From CAVQSS01 sp963746605 (lineage in GTDB: Bacteria > Desulfobacterota > RBG-13-43-22), in the NCBI GenBank assembly GCA_963746605.1, contig CAVVCH010000015.1, forward strand, positions 62,001 through 126,000: a stretch of DNA of 64,000 nucleotides. Direction: 5' to 3'. A model generated the notes under the pieces. That model did no database searches and was not told the origin of the DNA. It saw only the letters and a program-made list of their open reading frames with translations. Below, piece after piece: positions 26,727 to 35,421 of the stretch (position 1 is the stretch's first letter; every line of letters starts with the position of its first letter). The position numbers and the translations under genes are program-made.

Positions 26727-27293
26727 CTAAGGTGCAGTTCCTCCAAAACTGACCCAGGGGAAATAGTATTTATACATAGTGAGGGCAAACTCGGCTGTCA
26801 CCGTGATATCCCCTAGAACGTTCTCATCCGTCCGCGGGTTGGCCGCCGACCCGTCGCTCCACTGTACAGAATGATACCCCGCTTCCGACACCACTTCTAT
26901 GGGGGACCCGTCCTCGCCCTGGTTGACCGTCTGAGGAGTTGTTCTGCTGATCGTGCCGTTGGGGGCCGGCTTCATAGGCCAGGGTGAAGGAACTCAACCG
27001 CAGGACCAGATGCAGGGTGCTTTCCTTTTGAATGTTGTAATCGGATAAGGTGCGACCATCCTCCAGTTCCTTCCCGGCAAAAATAAGTCGCTGCTGCTCT
27101 GGGGGGATTCCTTCTTTATTCTGAATCTTGGCCTTGACATTCTCGATGCTGTCGCTGGGCTCTACATCGAGGGTAATGTTCTTTCCCGTGAGGGTCCTGA
27201 CAAAAATCTGCATGGCCCACAAGGAGGAACGTTCACAGCCAGGACCAACAACAAACAAAACAGAGAAGTCTTAAAAAGGTTTAAACCCGCCAT
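26727..27293 (-). CDS. Secreted ubiquitin-like protein fused to an InlB-type B-repeat (two apparent frameshifts)
   Basis: Reconstructed as about 188 aa. It has an N-terminal signal peptide from ATG 27293 (GLNLFKTSLFCLLLVLAVNV, then LWA before the cut), preceded by AAGGA. A ubiquitin domain starts at the Met at 27213. It differs from human ubiquitin (from memory) only at K6R, T12N, E16D, T22S, D32N, D39E and Q49E up to Leu73. Leu8, Ile44, His68, Val70 and Lys11/27/29/33/48/63 are kept. RGG is replaced by SSF, so there is no diglycine tail. A B-repeat follows (GPNGTISRTTPQTVNQGEDG, VQWSDGS). The shifts are one missing base near 27224 and one extra C in the run at 26961-26965. It stops 4 bp from the convergent MBL gene. 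A bacterial ubiquitin with a signal peptide but no Gly-Gly is known from Bacteroides fragilis. Confidence 0.88.
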
Positions 27294-27423
27294 TGAACTT
27301 TCCTTCGGAAAACCTGACTATGGGATGACAGGAGTAATGCCCTGCCCCGAATTAACTATTGTACGATTTATCGGATCATTCTTATTCGGCCTTTAACCAT
27401 TTAATTAAATTAAAGCTGGCATT

Positions 27424-27452
27424 GTAACTGCGAGCGAAGCTAAGGAATCTCC
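27424..27452. repeat. Decayed half of a short palindromic dispersed repeat
   Basis: The motif GCGAGCGAAGCTAAGGAATC resembles one arm of the widespread TTGCGAGCGAAGCGAAGCAA repeat. Only one arm is seen, in the 264-bp gap upstream of the ubiquitin-like gene. Recognised from memory. Confidence 0.4.
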
Positions 27453-27557
27453 CGGATATCTTAGGGGTGGATTTAAGCGGATTGGGGGATTGCTTCTCCC
27501 GGATCATTTCCGGGGTCTCGATGGCGGGCTTTTTGACTTTTGATAAGATCCAGCAAT

Positions 27558-28586
27558 CTATTTTCGGCTCAAAAACTCTATCATCGCCCAGCGGGCCTCT
27601 TCTAAGTTGGGAAGGTTTTTATGCAAGGCTACGGGAATATTCAGCAGATCGGTGATCGGTTGAAGCAGTTGCACTGCGGCTATCTTTTTTACCCGGATTT
27701 CCCTGGGGACCCCCTCCAGTTGCTCCAGGAGAGATAAAAAATGATTTTGAAAGGCTTGCTCAAACCCCGGATGAGGGAAAAATTCTACGGCCAGAACTTG
27801 ACCGGATTCCTGAAGAACCCAAAGGACGGTTTGCGGAAAATAGGGACGATCTCCTTCCTGGATTACCGCCGGGCCATAAAAGTAATCCCCTTCCCAGATC
27901 TCTCCGCTGCGCTGCATTCTCCCTTTTAATTTTTTCAGGCGCAGCTCATCTACCGGCGGGACCCGCACTTCTTTTTCCTTCAGGACCGGAAACGGCTTTT
28001 CCTCATCCCGCCAACTCACATTTCCTTCCTTTAGGTCGTGAACCCGAACCAGACAGGTTCCATGTTCCGGAGGAGGCAGCCTCGTCGCTTGTTCTTTAAT
28101 TTTAAGGGATAGGTCCACGGCCTGCCCCAGGACCAGGGCCAGGAAACCGGCTTCCCAGGCCTGGATCGGCATGAGTGGAAATCCCGGTTCAAACCGTCGG
28201 AACCAGGGCCAGGCTTTTTTCCCTTTGAATTTTAATCCCAGATAACGAATAACTTGAAGGTCCACTGGCGTTAGAGCGGATCGGTCTTCCCAATGGGCCA
28301 CCAGGGCATCCTGGCTGTAAAGCATATCGGGGTCATCCTGGGTAATCTCTCCGGTCTGGATTTTCAAATAGGTGTCCAACCCCTCCGCCCCCAGATAGAC
28401 ATTCAGCCCCAGTACCTGCCCTAAGGTTCCCAGGACGCAGCAGTACCCGATCTTTCCGGTTTCAGGGTCCTGCACCCCGAAGATGTCACGGTCGGCCATC
28501 CACTCCCAGGGAGCCGTTTGTTTAAAAGCCGCAGCCGCTGCATACAAGGCCGCCTATTGTTCGTTGGTCGGTTTTGAATTTTCCAT
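27558..28586 (-). CDS. Uncharacterised protein (DUF6930/DUF7309-like) with an in-frame TAG near its start
   Basis: The main frame encodes 329 aa without membrane segments: an N-terminal part (FGVQDPETGKIGYCCVLGTL, ending near residue 110) and a C-terminal part with YFPQTVLWVLQESGQVLAVE. It reminds me of DUF7309 plus DUF6930 proteins, but this is weak memory. The natural start appears to be ATG 28586, giving MENSKPTNEQ, then TAG at 28554-28556, then AALYAAAAAFKQ. The TAG probably replaces CAG. Translation from a later start is possible. It is isolated, upstream of the ubiquitin-like gene on the same strand. Confidence 0.6.
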
Positions 28587-28614
28587 ATCGATGCAACTCC
28601 AACACCCAGATTTA

Positions 28615-28752
28615 TTACTTCGCTTGCCGAATCAATCTAAGATTCTGTTTCAAGGTAGGGATATCTTTCTTTAGGATCTGCCAGATTATTTCAACGTCGA
28701 TGTCGAAATAATCGTGGACGATCCTATGTAGTTCAATAGACCTACGTGACAT
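28615..28752 (-). pseudogene. C-terminal fragment of a HepT-like HEPN toxin
   Basis: A 45-aa frame overlapping the mntA stop reads LHRIVHDYFDIDVEIIWQIL. The R-x3-HDY of the HEPN active site and the following DxEIIW are typical of HepT (DUF86). Full HepT proteins exceed 100 residues, so about two thirds are lost from the N-terminus. With no mobile scar visible, a deletion is likely. It still retains the catalytic motif but is unlikely to fold. Confidence 0.65.
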
Positions 28753-29035
28753 CAATCAAATCCTCCTGAATTAAGTTCCAATGTCTGGGTTTAATAGCTC
28801 GCCTGGAAACGACATCCGTCGGTATTCCCAAGATGGTTTCGATTTCTTCCGCCAGGTCCACAAATCCAAGCCCAATAGTGGGGGAGACTTCAACCAAAAT
28901 ATCCACATCGCTATTTTTCTGGTTATCCCCCCGGGCATAGGACCCAAAAAGGGCCAACCGGGTCAGGCCAAATCGTTTTACCAAATCAGGCTTGCGCTCT
29001 TGGAGAATGCTGAGAATTTCTTCCCTGGTTTTCAT
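28742..29035 (-). CDS. MntA-type nucleotidyltransferase antitoxin
   Basis: The 97-aa protein has the minimal nucleotidyltransferase signature GSYARGDNQKNSDVDILVE (GS-x-ARG and DxD). MntA proteins AMPylate and silence HepT toxins. ATG at 29035 has GGAGG seven bases upstream. The partner HepT is only a fragment right behind it, so the system is probably inactive as a toxin module, though the antitoxin is intact. Confidence 0.85.
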   Translation of the reverse strand: MKTREEILSILQERKPDLVKRFGLTRLALFGSYARGDNQKNSDVDILVEVSPTIGLGFVDLAEEIETILGIPTDVVSRRAIKPRHWNLIQEDLIDVT

Positions 29036-29065
29036 ACCGAATCCTCCGATTGAAACGGCTTCCCC

Positions 29066-29276
29066 GCCAGACTGTCCAGCCACTTAATTCCTTATAACGG
29101 GGAGGCCTTGACGGAATGGTCTGTTCCCTTTTTAACTTCTTTTCCGCCAGCTTAACCTGGATTTGCTCTTTAAGGGCCTTCATATCCGCCTTTCTCTTTT
29201 TTGTTGAAGTGGTTTGATAGAGGTCCACGACATCGGAGACACGGCCGGCGACCATGAACTGGTCCACCCTCTCCAC
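29066..29276 (-). pseudogene. Fragment of a small restriction-modification-associated protein
   Basis: From GTG 29276 the frame reads ERVDQFMVAGRVSDVVDLYQ and later REQTIPSRPPRYKELSGWTV before running out of sense in the mntA leader. It begins 3 bp after the hsdM fragment. It looks like the small gene that sits between hsdM and hsdS in some type I loci, but I cannot name it. Confidence 0.4.
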
Positions 29277-29279
29277 TTC

Positions 29280-29640
29280 TTATTTCCCATTGATAGCCAC
29301 CATGATCTCTTTGAAACTTTCCACCGCCGCCTCGAGGTTCTCGATGATGTCATCGGCCAAGAGGTCCGGGTCAGGCAGATTGCCGAGGTCGGCAAGACTT
29401 TTATCCTTGATCCAGGTAATATCGAGGCTGGTCTTGTCGCGGTTGATAATTTCCTCATAAGAAAACTTGCGCCAGCGGCCTTCGGGATTGCTCTCAGGGT
29501 GCCAGGTCTCTTTTCGTTTTTTCCTGTTGGCCGGGTTATAACACTTGATAAAATCTTGGAGGTCTTCAAACTTCAAAGGCGATTTCTTGAGGGTATGGCG
29601 GATGTTGGTCCGGTAATCGTATATCCAGACCTCACTCGTC
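29280..29640 (-). pseudogene. C-terminal remnant of a type I restriction N6-adenine methylase (HsdM)
   Basis: The minus strand reads VWIYDYRTNIRHTLKKSPLK, DLQDFIKCYNPANRKKRKET, EGRWRKFSYEEIINRDKTSL and then NLPDPDLLADDIIENLEAAV. This is the recognisable C-terminus of HsdM. The N-terminal two thirds, including the NPPF-type catalytic motif, are absent upstream. No HsdR or HsdS is present, so this is debris of a lost type I system. Confidence 0.75.
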
Positions 29641-29973
29641 CAGTCTTGAGAAGCTTCTCTCTCGGCCGATCATCTCTGGGCCAGTTTCTGATGCCCGCCC
29701 CTTTGCTTTTATCCGGCACGTCCCTTTATCCTCTTTTTAGGGCTGAGAACCTAAATTGCATCCCAAGGGAGTTGATATTTTTCCTGATTTCTCTTTCGAA
29801 TCGGGCCGACTCGGAAAAAAGTTCCATAAGGGGGTATAAATCGATTCCTGCCCATTAAAACAAAATAAAACAAAAAAATCAAAGGGTTTTGCTTTGAAGT
29901 GTTATCGTGGTCGGGAATAATCTTTAAGGTCAATCTTGGGGAGGTCTGGCGGACAGTTTCCGGCGTACCAAAC
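29641..29973. other. Noncoding or decayed stretch
   Basis: A gap of about 330 bp between the hsdM remnant and the terminator of the SH3-protein gene. It is AT-rich in part and has no supported gene. Confidence 0.5.
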
Positions 29974-29999
29974 AAAAAGCCCCCTATTCGGAGGCTTTT
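29974..29999 (-). terminator. Hairpin terminator downstream of the SH3-domain gene
   Basis: AAAAGCC and GGCTTTT arms with an imperfect inner pairing, about 25 bp past the stop at 30024. A-rich flanks suit a rho-independent terminator on the minus strand. Confidence 0.6.
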
Positions 30000-30023
30000 G
30001 GGCAATTTCTGAGGAACAAGGGG

Positions 30024-30680
30024 CTAATAATACTTGGAAGTCTTCTTTTTCCCCCGGCTGGCCAGCCAACCGAGGATAAGCCCGATAAAGAGCACGCCCG
30101 AACCGGACAAAAACCACCAGATTTGTTCGTTGAGGTGCTGGTTTTTTCCTCTTTGCTGGTTGGCAGCGGCCTGCTGCTTCAAGTCATTAATCTGCTTCTC
30201 GAGTTGATCGTTGCGGGCCTTCATTTGATTCAGTTCCGGGGCCACCCGGTCCTGCTTTTCCTGCTGCAGGTCGTGCAAAACTTTTTTCCCCTCCTCCTGT
30301 TCCTTCAGCAGTTTTTCCCGTTCCTGCTTAAAGCTTTCCAGTTGTTTCGACAAGGCCAGATTTTGATCTTTTACCCCTTTGAGTTCCTCCTGCGCCTTGG
30401 GGTCCATGGCAGTCGTCGTCCTGAGCTGGTCCACCAGAAAACGGGTGGCCACCCAACCGACGGACCCATTGGGCAGTTTGACTTTCGTCCAATTTTGATC
30501 GCCTTCCAGGACCTCCACCCGGTCCCCGGTCTTGACCGAGGCTACAAACTTTTGCTCAATCCCGATCCCGGACCGGACGCCGACCTCTATACGATCGGTA
30601 ATGAACATGGTTTTAGCCCAGAGGGGTGAAGAGGAAAGGAGCATCAACCCTAACACGGCAGACCACAGGCGTCTCATCAT
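30024..30680 (-). CDS. TIGR04211-type SH3 domain protein with coiled coil and C-terminal membrane anchor
   Basis: The 218-aa precursor has a signal peptide (about 1-22), a bacterial SH3 domain (about 24-85; VKTGDRVEVLEGDQNWTKVK, GWVATRFL), a long coiled coil (about 100-180) and a C-terminal membrane helix (about 190-207) with a Lys-rich tail. This architecture matches the TIGR04211 family (YgiM-like), probably periplasmic wall-binding. A terminator follows and groEL lies upstream on the same strand, separated by another terminator, so it is transcribed on its own. Confidence 0.85.
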   Translation of the reverse strand: MMRRLWSAVLGLMLLSSSPLWAKTMFITDRIEVGVRSGIGIEQKFVASVKTGDRVEVLEGDQNWTKVKLPNGSVGWVATRFLVDQLRTTTAMDPKAQEELKGVKDQNLALSKQLESFKQEREKLLKEQEEGKKVLHDLQQEKQDRVAPELNQMKARNDQLEKQINDLKQQAAANQQRGKNQHLNEQIWWFLSGSGVLFIGLILGWLASRGKKKTSKYY

Positions 30681-30793
30681 GGCGGGCCCCCTTTTGGGTT
30701 ATATTAATTTAGCGGCGAATGGATTCTAATGAATTAAAAACGGCAAGTCAAACGAATTAGGCCCGAAAATCAAGCGAAAGCAACTTTTAAAAC

Positions 30794-30825
30794 AAAAAGC
30801 CCCCGAGCGGGGGCTTTTTGTTTTT
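30794..30825 (-). terminator. Rho-independent terminator of groES-groEL
   Basis: AAAAAGCCCCC-GAG-CGGGGGCTTTTT is a strong stem with T-runs in both directions, 18 bp after the groEL stop. It could also terminate plus-strand transcription. Confidence 0.9.
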
Positions 30826-30842
30826 CTGGGATTGATTGAATT

Positions 30843-32493
30843 TTAATACATGCCGCCCATGCCGCCCATACCACCCATACCGCCGCCCGGAGGCATCCCC
30901 GGCATGGCTTCCTTGGGTGCGGGCTTCTCGGCCACCATGGCTTCGGTGGTCAAAAGCAGCGAGGCTACGGAAGCCGCATTCTGCAAGGCAAAGCGGGTGA
31001 CCTTGGTCGGGTCGATGACCCCGGCCTTCATCAGGTCTTCATAAACGCCGGTTTCGGCGTTGAAGCCGGTCGCGCCTTTTTCGGACTTCAATTTCTCGAC
31101 CACCACGGAACCCTCAAAGCCGGCGTTGTTGGCGATCTGACGGACCGGTTCCTCTAAGGCCCGGCGAATGATGTTGACCCCTAAGGCCTCCTCGCCTTCC
31201 GCCTTGACTTTGTCCAGTCCGGCGATGCTGCGCAGCAGGGCCACGCCGCCGCCGGGAACGATGCCTTCCTCAACCGCCGCGCGGGTGGCGTTCAAAGCGT
31301 CCTCAACGCGGGCCTTCTTTTCCTTCATCTCGGTCTCGGTGGCGGCCCCCACATTGATGACGGCCACGCCGCCGATCAACTTGGCCAGACGCTCCTGCAG
31401 TTTCTCCCGGTCATAATCGGAGGTGGTCTCATCGATCTGGGCCCGGATCTGTTTCACGCGGCCTTCGAGAGCCGACTTTTCCCCGCCGCCGTCGACGATG
31501 GTCGTATTGTCCTTATCGATACTGACCCGTTTGGCGGTGCCTAAGTCCTTTAAGGCTCACATTTTCCAGCTTGATCCCCAAGTCTTCGGAGATCATCTGG
31601 CCGCCGGTTAAAATGGCGATGTCTTCCAGCATGGCCTTCCGTCGATCCCCGAAGCCCGGGGCCTTGACGGCGGCACAAGAGAAGGTGCCCCGCAGTTTAT
31701 TCACCACCAGGGTGGCCAGGGCCTCGCCCTCGACTTCCTCGGCAATGATGACCAGGGGACGGCCCATCTTGGCGATCTGCTCCAGCAGGGGCAGCAGGTC
31801 TTTCATGTTGCTGATCTTTTTCTCGTTGATCAGGATGTAAGGATCGTTCAAAACGGAGGTCATTTTTTCCGGGTCGGTCACGAAATAGGGAGAGATGTAA
31901 CCCCGATCGAACTGCATGCCTTCAACCACCTCCAGGGTGGTTTCCATGCTTTTGGCCTCTTCCACGGTGATAACGCCTTCTTTGCCGACTTTTTCCATGG
32001 CCTCTGCGATAATATTGCCGATGGTGGAGTCGTTGTTGGCCGAAATGGTCCCGACCTGGGCGATTTCTTTGTGGTCCTTGGTGGGTTTGCTGATCTTTTT
32101 CAGCTCTTCTATCACCTGATCCACGGCCTTTTCAATCCCCCGCTTGATGGCCATGGGATTGCTGCCGGCCGCCACTAACTTGGACCCCTCGCGATAGATG
32201 GACTGAGCCAACAGGGTCGCGGTGGTGGTCCCGTCACCGGCCACATCGCTGGTCTTGGAGGCCACTTCCTTCACCATCTGGGCCCCCATATTTTCAAACT
32301 TATCCTCTAATTCGATCTCCTTGGCTACCGTAACGCCGTCCTTGGTAATCGTTGGGGAACCGAAAGATTTGTCCAAAATCACGTTGCGGCCCTTGGGGCC
32401 CAAGGTTACCTTAACCGCATCGGCCAGGGTATCGATACCCTTGGCCATGGCCTCGCGGGCTTTGACACTATAGCGAATCTCTTTAGCTGACAT
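30843..32493 (-). CDS. groL: Chaperonin GroEL (split by a one-base frameshift)
   Basis: 60-kDa chaperonin. The N-terminal piece (31513-32493) starts AKEIRYSVKAREAMAKGIDT and has VTLGPKGRN and the DGTTTAT ATP-binding motif. The C-terminal piece (30843 up to about 31550) has VEEGIVPGGGVALLR and the GGMGGMGGMGGMY tail. The join breaks in LENVSLK-GLRH; dropping one of the two G (plus-strand CC at 31547-31548) gives VSLKDLGTAKRVSID and about 549 aa. GroEL is essential, so a sequence error is much likelier than a real break unless another copy exists. Confidence 0.95.
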
Positions 32494-32504
32494 GTGATCC
32501 CTCC

Positions 32505-32792
32505 TTATTCCACTACGCCTAAGATATCATCTTCGCGCATCATTAAAAATTCTTCACCGTCGATCTTGATCTCGGTCCCGGAATATTTTCCAAATAGAAC
32601 CTTATCCCCGGCCTTAACGTCCATGGCAACCTTGGTCCCACTGTCCAGGACTTTCCCGGGGCCCACGGCGATCACTTTACCCTCTTGGGGCTTTTCTTTG
32701 GCGGTATCCGGAATAATGATTCCACCTTTGGTCACCTCTTCCTCAGCAATCCGCTGAACGATGACCCGATCATGCAATGGCCTGATCTTCAT
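32505..32792 (-). CDS. groS: Co-chaperonin GroES
   Basis: Seven-membered lid of GroEL. 95 aa with KIRPLHDRVIVQRIAEEEVT at the start, the mobile loop (EVTKGGIIIPDTAKEKPQEG), and GDKVLFGKYSGTEIKIDGEE. It lies 11 bp upstream of groEL in the standard operon, behind a sigma-70-type promoter overlapped by a CIRCE element. Confidence 0.97.
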   Translation of the reverse strand: MKIRPLHDRVIVQRIAEEEVTKGGIIIPDTAKEKPQEGKVIAVGPGKVLDSGTKVAMDVKAGDKVLFGKYSGTEIKIDGEEFLMMREDDILGVVE

Positions 32793-32843
32793 ACTGGTAC
32801 ACTCCTTCCTAAATGGTTTGATTTTTTACTACAGGATGGCTTT

Positions 32844-32870
32844 TTAGCACTCATCATGTGACAGTGCTAA
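32844..32870 (-). promoter_or_regulatory. CIRCE operator (HrcA binding site)
   Basis: TTAGCACTC-N9-CAGTGCTAA, which differs from the CIRCE consensus at one base of the right arm. It lies just downstream of, and touching, the -10 box, so HrcA would block groES transcription in the absence of heat stress. Confidence 0.93.
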
Positions 32871-32897
32871 TATAAGGCTTAAACTTTAATATTTCAA
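32869..32897 (-). promoter_or_regulatory. Sigma-70-type promoter of groES-groEL
   Basis: On the minus strand, TTGAAA (32892-32897), a 17-base spacer and TATATT (32869-32874). The -10 box abuts the CIRCE element. Confidence 0.85.
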
Positions 32898-32990
32898 GCC
32901 CTAAAATTAATTTTTTTTTGGTTTATTAATTTCAGTTTTTCCAATATATTAGCCTAATAAAACCATTGACCAGAGAAAAGGACGGCGATC

Positions 32991-34196
32991 ATGATTCCCC
33001 GGGTAAGGTTGGAAGAAATCGAAGAAATGACTTTGGCCCCCTATGCTTCGAAGAGCGCCCGGAGTCCGGGCCGTACCCTGCATGGGGACGAGCCGGATGA
33101 ATTTCGGACTAATTTTCAACGGGACCGGGACCGGATACTCTACAGCAAGGCCTTTAAAGACCTCCAATACAAGACCCAGGTCTTTCTGATCAGCGAAGGG
33201 GATTTCTACCGCACCCGCTTGACCCATACCCTGGAAGTGGCCCAGCATGCCCGGACCCTGGCCCGCGCGCTAAAGCTCAACGAAGACTTGTGCGAGGCCA
33301 TAGCCTACGCCCATGACATCGGCCACACCCCCTTCGGTCACACCGGTGAAGAAACGCTAAACGAGATCATGAAGCAGGAGGGGGGCTTTGAGCACAACCT
33401 CCAGAGCCTGCGGATCGTGGATCTGCTGGAAAAACGTTATCCGGCGTACGAGGGGCTGAACCTTTGCTATGAAACCCGGGAAGGGATCGCCCGCCACGCT
33501 ACCACCTATGACCACCCCAGCATCCCGGAAGAATTCAAGCCGTTGGCTCAGCCGAGCCTGGAGGCCCAGGTGGTCAACATCGCCGATCCCCTGGCCTACT
33601 GCGCTCACGATTTGGAAGACGCCCTGAACGCCGGATTTTTGTCGATCAAGACGATCCATGAATTGGATAATCCGCTGGTACAAAGGGTGTTTCAGAAATG
33701 CCGGACCAAATACGACGGCTTCGAGAAAGGGGGGACCATCATTCAGGCCCGCCTGCTGGTGCGTACCCTCATCGAGGAAACCAATATCATGGTTATTGCC
33801 CAGACCCTGGCCCGGATCGATCAATTTGGAATTGAGTCCCGGGAACAGGTCTGGAAAACAGCGGGGCCCATGGTTACGGCCCCGGAAAAAGACTGGGAGG
33901 ATTTCAAGGCCTTGAAGCGGTTTCTTTTTGAGCACGTTTACAAAAGCCCCCAAGTCTGCATTATGAACGAAAAAGGGAGACTTATCCTGACCCGTATTTT
34001 TCACCATCTGGAAAAACGCCCGGAGATGCTGCCGAAGGCTTTATTCGCTCGGATCGGGAAGGCAGGGGCCGGTCCAGCCCATCGGCGGGTGATCGTGGAT
34101 TACATTTCCGGTATGACCGACCGCTACGCCATGGACCTTTATCAAATGATGTTCGAGCCCTACGAGAAAGTGATGTTCGGGTTCAGGGATTTATAG
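32991..34196 (+). CDS. dgt: Deoxyguanosinetriphosphate triphosphohydrolase-like protein
   Basis: HD-domain dNTPase that releases triphosphate from dGTP or related dNTPs. The 401-aa protein shows RTRLTHTLEVAQHARTLARA (first His), AYAHDIGHTPFGHTGEETL (HD motif, about residues 104-122) and the distal Asp in NIADPLAYCAHDLEDAL. ATG at 32991 has AAGGA about nine bases upstream. It is the only plus-strand gene between groES and the heme cluster. Whether it acts on dGTP specifically cannot be read from sequence. Confidence 0.92.
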   Translation: MIPRVRLEEIEEMTLAPYASKSARSPGRTLHGDEPDEFRTNFQRDRDRILYSKAFKDLQYKTQVFLISEGDFYRTRLTHTLEVAQHARTLARALKLNEDLCEAIAYAHDIGHTPFGHTGEETLNEIMKQEGGFEHNLQSLRIVDLLEKRYPAYEGLNLCYETREGIARHATTYDHPSIPEEFKPLAQPSLEAQVVNIADPLAYCAHDLEDALNAGFLSIKTIHELDNPLVQRVFQKCRTKYDGFEKGGTIIQARLLVRTLIEETNIMVIAQTLARIDQFGIESREQVWKTAGPMVTAPEKDWEDFKALKRFLFEHVYKSPQVCIMNEKGRLILTRIFHHLEKRPEMLPKALFARIGKAGAGPAHRRVIVDYISGMTDRYAMDLYQMMFEPYEKVMFGFRDL

Positions 34197-34252
34197 GACG
34201 GTGAAAAGGCGAAAGGTTTTCCGGTCCCTTACCTAAAGAAAGGCAACCGATC

Positions 34253-34918
34253 CTATCGGGCAGTGCCGGAATAAATGGTCAGCAACTGGCCGACTTCCGG
34301 CCCTGCCTTGGGGGATAAATTGTTCCAGCGGCGAATGTCTTCGGGATCCACGCCGAATTTCTTGGCCAAAGAAGGTAAGGTGTCCCCGGGACGTACTTTA
34401 TAGATGAAGGTCTTATGAACGGGCTTTTTCTCCTGGACTTTTTCCACCTTTTTGGCTGGAGCCGACTCTACCTTTTTGGCTGGAGCCGATTCCATCTTTT
34501 TGACGGGTGTCGCTTCCATCTTTTTGGACAATTGGACCAATTGGCTCTGTAAGCCGGCCAGCTTTTCGGCCGTTGTCTTTTGCTCGGCCTTCAAATCTCC
34601 CAAATCTTTTAATAAGCCCCCTAAATCCGTGTTTATTTTCTGTACCTCCCCTCGTAAAGCAACTATTTCCGGAGGTACGGAAGGCTTGGCCGGAGAAAGG
34701 GGTTTCATTCCCCAAATAAGCCAAAAGGCGTAGCCCAAGGCCGCCAGTGCGGCGACCAGGATCAGACCCAGCACCCAGCGGGTAATCGGTTTCTTTTCCG
34801 GGGTCGGTCTGACCGCCCAATCCGGGCCGCGCCGTTCCTCGAATTCCTCCAAGTCGGGGTCTACCTCCACCCTGGGTTCCACCCGATCCTCCGGGTCATC
34901 TTTTCTTTCCATCAGCAT
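34253..34918 (-). CDS. Membrane-anchored LysM protein with coiled coil
   Basis: The 221-aa protein has an acidic cytoplasmic N-terminus, one membrane helix (about 47-68), a heptad-rich segment (about 85-135), a short repeated linker (KKxESAPAK, three to four copies) and a C-terminal LysM domain (YKVRPGDTLPSLAKKFGVDP). LysM binds peptidoglycan, so it probably ties the inner membrane to the wall. The repeats may vary in number between strains. It lies 20 bp after the siroheme decarboxylase gene, perhaps by chance. Confidence 0.8.
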   Translation of the reverse strand: MLMERKDDPEDRVEPRVEVDPDLEEFEERRGPDWAVRPTPEKKPITRWVLGLILVAALAALGYAFWLIWGMKPLSPAKPSVPPEIVALRGEVQKINTDLGGLLKDLGDLKAEQKTTAEKLAGLQSQLVQLSKKMEATPVKKMESAPAKKVESAPAKKVEKVQEKKPVHKTFIYKVRPGDTLPSLAKKFGVDPEDIRRWNNLSPKAGPEVGQLLTIYSGTAR

Positions 34919-34938
34919 CCCCTTAAGAAACAGACAGC

Positions 34939-35421
34939 TTAGACTTCGAAATCAACCCGGATTTTGAAAATCTTCTCTGCCGGTAAACTAATCAAATCAT
35001 GCACTCCCGTAGCGGCCTTAATCTCCTCCAGGGCCTGCTCAATGGTCTTGGTAGACTCGCCGATAAAAGTGAACCAGATGTTGTAATCCGCATCCCGCTC
35101 GTAGTTGTGGGTGACTCCCGGGTAGCGATTGACGGTGTCGATGAAGTCGTCCAGCTTCTCCTCCGGCACTTTGGCCGCGCAAAGGGTGCTGGTAAACCCC
35201 AGACGGCGGGAATTGAAATTAGCCCCGATACGGCGAATGATCCCTTCATTCTTTAGCCGGGACACCCTCCGGATGACTTCTTTTTCGGATAGGCCAAATT
35301 TTTTTCCCACTTCCCGGAAAGGATGAGACCTTAAGGGAAAGTGGGATTGGATCTCGTTTAAGATCTCCCGATCGATTCGATCCATCTTGACCGGTTTCAC
35401 CGTCTCAGCGGAGGGGCTCAT
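34939..35421 (-). CDS. Siroheme decarboxylase subunit (AhbA/AhbB, AsnC/Lrp-like)
   Basis: The 160-aa protein is Lrp/AsnC-like: an HTH part (DREILNEIQSHFPLRSHPF, LSEKEVIRRVSRLKNEGIIR) followed by an effector-like domain (GVTHNYERDADYNIWFTFIG). This is the signature of NirDLGH/Ahb decarboxylases, which convert siroheme to 12,18-didecarboxysiroheme. ATG at 35421 overlaps the AhbD stop (ATGA), so they are coupled; the longer frame to 35520 is unlikely. I cannot decide between AhbA and AhbB; the other subunit and AhbC are not in the window. Confidence 0.85.
   Translation of the reverse strand: MSPSAETVKPVKMDRIDREILNEIQSHFPLRSHPFREVGKKFGLSEKEVIRRVSRLKNEGIIRRIGANFNSRRLGFTSTLCAAKVPEEKLDDFIDTVNRYPGVTHNYERDADYNIWFTFIGESTKTIEQALEEIKAATGVHDLISLPAEKIFKIRVDFEV

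Noticed and set aside
26824..27258. The 144-aa frame taken as the full ubiquitin gene
   Set aside because: Its first 15 residues are the out-of-frame signal-peptide DNA and its last 60 are the out-of-frame B-repeat. The joined reading is far better supported.
28554..28556. TAG as pyrrolysine or other recoding
   Set aside because: No pyl genes or recoding context is visible, and a CAG-to-TAG change explains it more simply.
31513..31560. Programmed frameshifting in groL and other split genes
   Set aside because: The breaks sit at unrelated sites without common slippery sequences or downstream structures, and most are simple homopolymer extensions.
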